A stretch of 64,000 nucleotides of DNA, taken from NCBI RefSeq assembly GCF_002160015.1, contig NZ_NFJT01000001.1, positions 1 through 64,000 of the forward strand. Reading direction: 5' to 3'. The notes under the pieces are model-generated. The model was given only the letters and a program-made list of their open reading frames with translations, ran no database searches and was not told the DNA's origin. Source of the stretch: Anaerofilum sp. An201 (GTDB lineage Bacteria; Bacillota; Clostridia; Oscillospirales; Ruminococcaceae). A program made the translations under genes and the position numbers. This document shows, piece by piece, positions 62,254 through 64,000 of this stretch (the first letter of the stretch is position 1; each line of letters starts with the position of its first letter).

Positions 62254-62293
62254 GTTCCCCCACAAAATCCCCCGCAGGAAAGGAGCGTTTTGC

Positions 62294-63289
62294 ATGAGCA
62301 TTCTCATCATCGCCGAGGCCGGCGTGAACCACAACGGCAGCCTGGAACTGGCGATGCAGATGGCGCTGGCCGCCAAACAGGCCGGCGCCGACATCGTGAA
62401 ATACCAGACGGCGGTGCCGGAGCTGGTGATCTCCAGATTTGCCGAAAAGGCCGAGTACCAGAAACAGCAGACCGGCGAGGCGGAAAGCCAGCTGGAAATG
62501 GTGAAAAAGATCCATTTCGGCTTTGCCGAGCACCGCAAACTGAAGGAATATTGCGATTCCATCGGCATTCTGTATCTGTCCACCCCGTTCGACCTGCCCA
62601 GCATCGAGTTCCTCGAGAGCATGGACCCGCCCTTTTATAAGGTGCCGTCGGGCGAGATCACCAACCTGCCGTATCTGGAGGCCATCGCCGCGCTGAAAAA
62701 GCCGGTGATCCTGTCCACCGGCATGTGCGAGATGGAGGAGGTGCAGGCCGCGCTGCGGGTGCTGCGGGAGGGCGGCTGCCCCAAGGTCACCCTGCTGCAC
62801 TGCAACACCGAATACCCCACCCCCTACGCCGACGCCAACCTGCGCGCGATGGAGGACCTGCGCCGCCAGACCGGCTGCCCGGTGGGCTATTCCGACCACA
62901 CGCTGGGCATCGAGTGCGACATCGCCGCCGCCGCGCTGGGGGCCGAGGTGATCGAAAAGCACTTCACGCTGGACAAGACGATGGAAGGCCCCGACCACCG
63001 CGCCAGCCTCGAGCCGGACGAACTGGCCGCCATGATCCGCGCGGTGCGCAACGTCGAGGCGGCGCTGGGCACCGGCGAGAAGCATGTCAGCGCCAGCGAG
63101 GGCAAGAACCGTCCCATCGCCCGCAAGAGCATCGTGGCCGCCCGCCCCATCCGGAAGGGCGAGGTGTTCACCGCCGAAAACCTCACCACAAAGCGTCCCG
63201 GCGACGGCGTCAGCCCGATGCGCTGGCATGAGGTGCTGGGCAAAACCGCCGCGCGCGATTTCGCCGAGGACGAAAAGATCGAACTGTAA
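62294..63289 (+). CDS. neuB: NeuB-family nonulosonate synthase (LegI-like)
   Basis: A 331-residue sialic-acid-synthase-family protein. The TIM barrel starts IIAEAGVNHNGSLELA. Family stretches include VKYQTAVPE, PPFYKVPSGEITN, LHCNTEYPTP and GYSDHTLG. A C-terminal SAF/antifreeze-like domain (about residues 275-331, IVAARPIRKGEVFTAENL) completes it. It condenses a 2-acetamido (or diacetamido-trideoxy) mannose-type sugar with phosphoenolpyruvate. The neighbours LegB and LegC favour legionaminate over sialic acid. GAAAGGAG precedes the ATG; two repeats separate it from the previous gene. Confidence 0.93.
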   Translation: MSILIIAEAGVNHNGSLELAMQMALAAKQAGADIVKYQTAVPELVISRFAEKAEYQKQQTGEAESQLEMVKKIHFGFAEHRKLKEYCDSIGILYLSTPFDLPSIEFLESMDPPFYKVPSGEITNLPYLEAIAALKKPVILSTGMCEMEEVQAALRVLREGGCPKVTLLHCNTEYPTPYADANLRAMEDLRRQTGCPVGYSDHTLGIECDIAAAALGAEVIEKHFTLDKTMEGPDHRASLEPDELAAMIRAVRNVEAALGTGEKHVSASEGKNRPIARKSIVAARPIRKGEVFTAENLTTKRPGDGVSPMRWHEVLGKTAARDFAEDEKIEL

Positions 63290-63311
63290 CGCATTGAAAG
63301 GAGGGCCGTTT

Positions 63312-64000
63312 ATGCAAAAACGAATCGCTGTCATCACCGGTACACGCGCCGAATACGGCCTTTTGCACCGGGTATTTCTGGAGCTGCAAAAGCAGCCGTC
63401 GCTCTCCCCCGAGCTGGTGGTCACCGGGGCGCACCTCGCGCCGGAATACGGCGAGACGGTGCGGGAGATCGAGGCGGACGGCCTGCCGATCAGCGCGCGC
63501 CTGCCCATCCTGAAATTCGGCAGCGGGCAGGTGGCCACCGCCCACACCGCCGCCTATGCGATGGAGCAGTTCACCGGCCTGTTCAGCGGCCACCGTCCCG
63601 ACGCCGTGCTGGTGCTGGGCGACCGGTACGAGATCTTCGCGGCGGCTTCGGCGGCTGCGATGCTGGGCATCCCGGTCATCCACATCAGCGGCGGAGACGT
63701 CACGCTGGGCGCGGCCGACGACTGGTACCGCCACTGCATCACCAAGATGGCCAGCCTGCATTTCCCCTCCTGCGCCGAATACGCCCGCCGGCTCGTCCGC
63801 ATGGGCGAGGACCCCGCCCGGGTGCACAACGTGGGGGGTCTGGGCGACGAGAACATCCGCAAGATGCCCCGCATGCCGCTGGAGGAGATCGCCGAAAGCA
63901 TCGGCTTTTCGCTGGACGCACCCTATGCGCTGGTCACCTTCCACCCCGAAACGGCAGGCGCCGCCAGCCCCCTGGCCCAGATGGAGCAGCTGCTGGCCGC
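63312..64000 (+). CDS. neuC: NeuC/LegG-type hydrolysing UDP(GDP)-sugar 2-epimerase (3' truncated by window end)
   Basis: The frame is open from the ATG at 63312 (GAAAGGAGG precedes it) to the end of the window, 229 codons of an expected ~380. Family features are ITGTRAEYGLLHRVF, LVVTGAHLAPEYG, VLVLGDRYEIFAAA, HISGGDVTLGAADD and LVTFHPET. It removes the nucleotide while inverting C2, making the mannose-type precursor used by the NeuB/LegI enzyme encoded just upstream. The substrate in this locus is more likely the diacetamido-trideoxy sugar (LegG role). The CMP-synthetase expected next lies outside the window. Confidence 0.92.
   Translation, partial: MQKRIAVITGTRAEYGLLHRVFLELQKQPSLSPELVVTGAHLAPEYGETVREIEADGLPISARLPILKFGSGQVATAHTAAYAMEQFTGLFSGHRPDAVLVLGDRYEIFAAASAAAMLGIPVIHISGGDVTLGAADDWYRHCITKMASLHFPSCAEYARRLVRMGEDPARVHNVGGLGDENIRKMPRMPLEEIAESIGFSLDAPYALVTFHPETAGAASPLAQMEQLLA

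Overview
The window reads as chromosome of a GC-rich, Gram-positive-type anaerobe. The hrcA-grpE-dnaK-dnaJ operon sits under a perfect CIRCE operator, there is an LPXTG-type wall-anchored protein, and promoters are of sigma-A type. GC-rich intergenic palindromic repeats and the gene content suggest the Oscillospiraceae/Ruminococcaceae (Faecalibacterium/Subdoligranulum/Gemmiger-like). That placement is inference; no rRNA or tRNA gene was seen.

Layout. 1-5.1 kb: the 3' part of a large surface PHP-domain protein and a PfkB-type sugar kinase. 5.2-10.6 kb: a YbjQ-like protein, then the CIRCE-controlled hrcA-grpE-dnaK-dnaJ operon. 10.7-15.7 kb: a CyuA/UPF0597 cysteine-desulfidase-like enzyme, an aldo/keto reductase with a ferredoxin tail, a PAP2 phosphatase, a membrane-anchored unknown and a D-2-hydroxyacid dehydrogenase. 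15.7-20.4 kb: a translationally coupled marR-ABC-ABC operon whose promoter is embedded in the preceding terminator.

20.6-38 kb is the metabolic centrepiece, an anaerobic purine/uric-acid degradation cluster. A ModE-like regulator comes first, then a structured leader ending in a terminator-like helix. It is followed by ssnA, ygfK, hyuA, a selenium-dependent-type xanthine dehydrogenase, an NCS2 xanthine/urate permease, ygeX, ygeY, a D-aminoacylase-type amidohydrolase, ridA and, beyond a terminator, nfnA-nfnB. Uptake, oxidation/reduction and stepwise hydrolysis would lead to 2,3-diaminopropionate. YgeX would split this to pyruvate and ammonia, with RidA clearing the enamine/imine intermediate. 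No YgeW carbamoyltransferase, carbamate kinase or FAD subunit of xanthine dehydrogenase is present in the window.

38.2-44.4 kb carries cell-wall genes (DacA-type carboxypeptidase, FtsW/RodA, PASTA-containing PBP), a metallophosphoesterase and a 37-residue small protein. 44.9-64 kb is a surface-polysaccharide locus with two divergent operons. The leftward one encodes an MBOAT acyltransferase, an SGNH protein, a GT-B-like protein, a flippase and (separately) an N-acetyl-sugar amidotransferase. The rightward one encodes LegB, a DUF2142 protein, two tandem copies of a two-gene membrane module, LegC, a CBS-nucleotidyltransferase (PtmE-like), NeuB/LegI and NeuC/LegG, which runs off the window end. 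Together these point to legionaminic-acid-type nonulosonate synthesis and its assembly into a modified surface glycan. A family of hairpin repeats occupies the gaps near 20.4, 38.1, 42.1, 46.2-46.4 and 62.0-62.2 kb.
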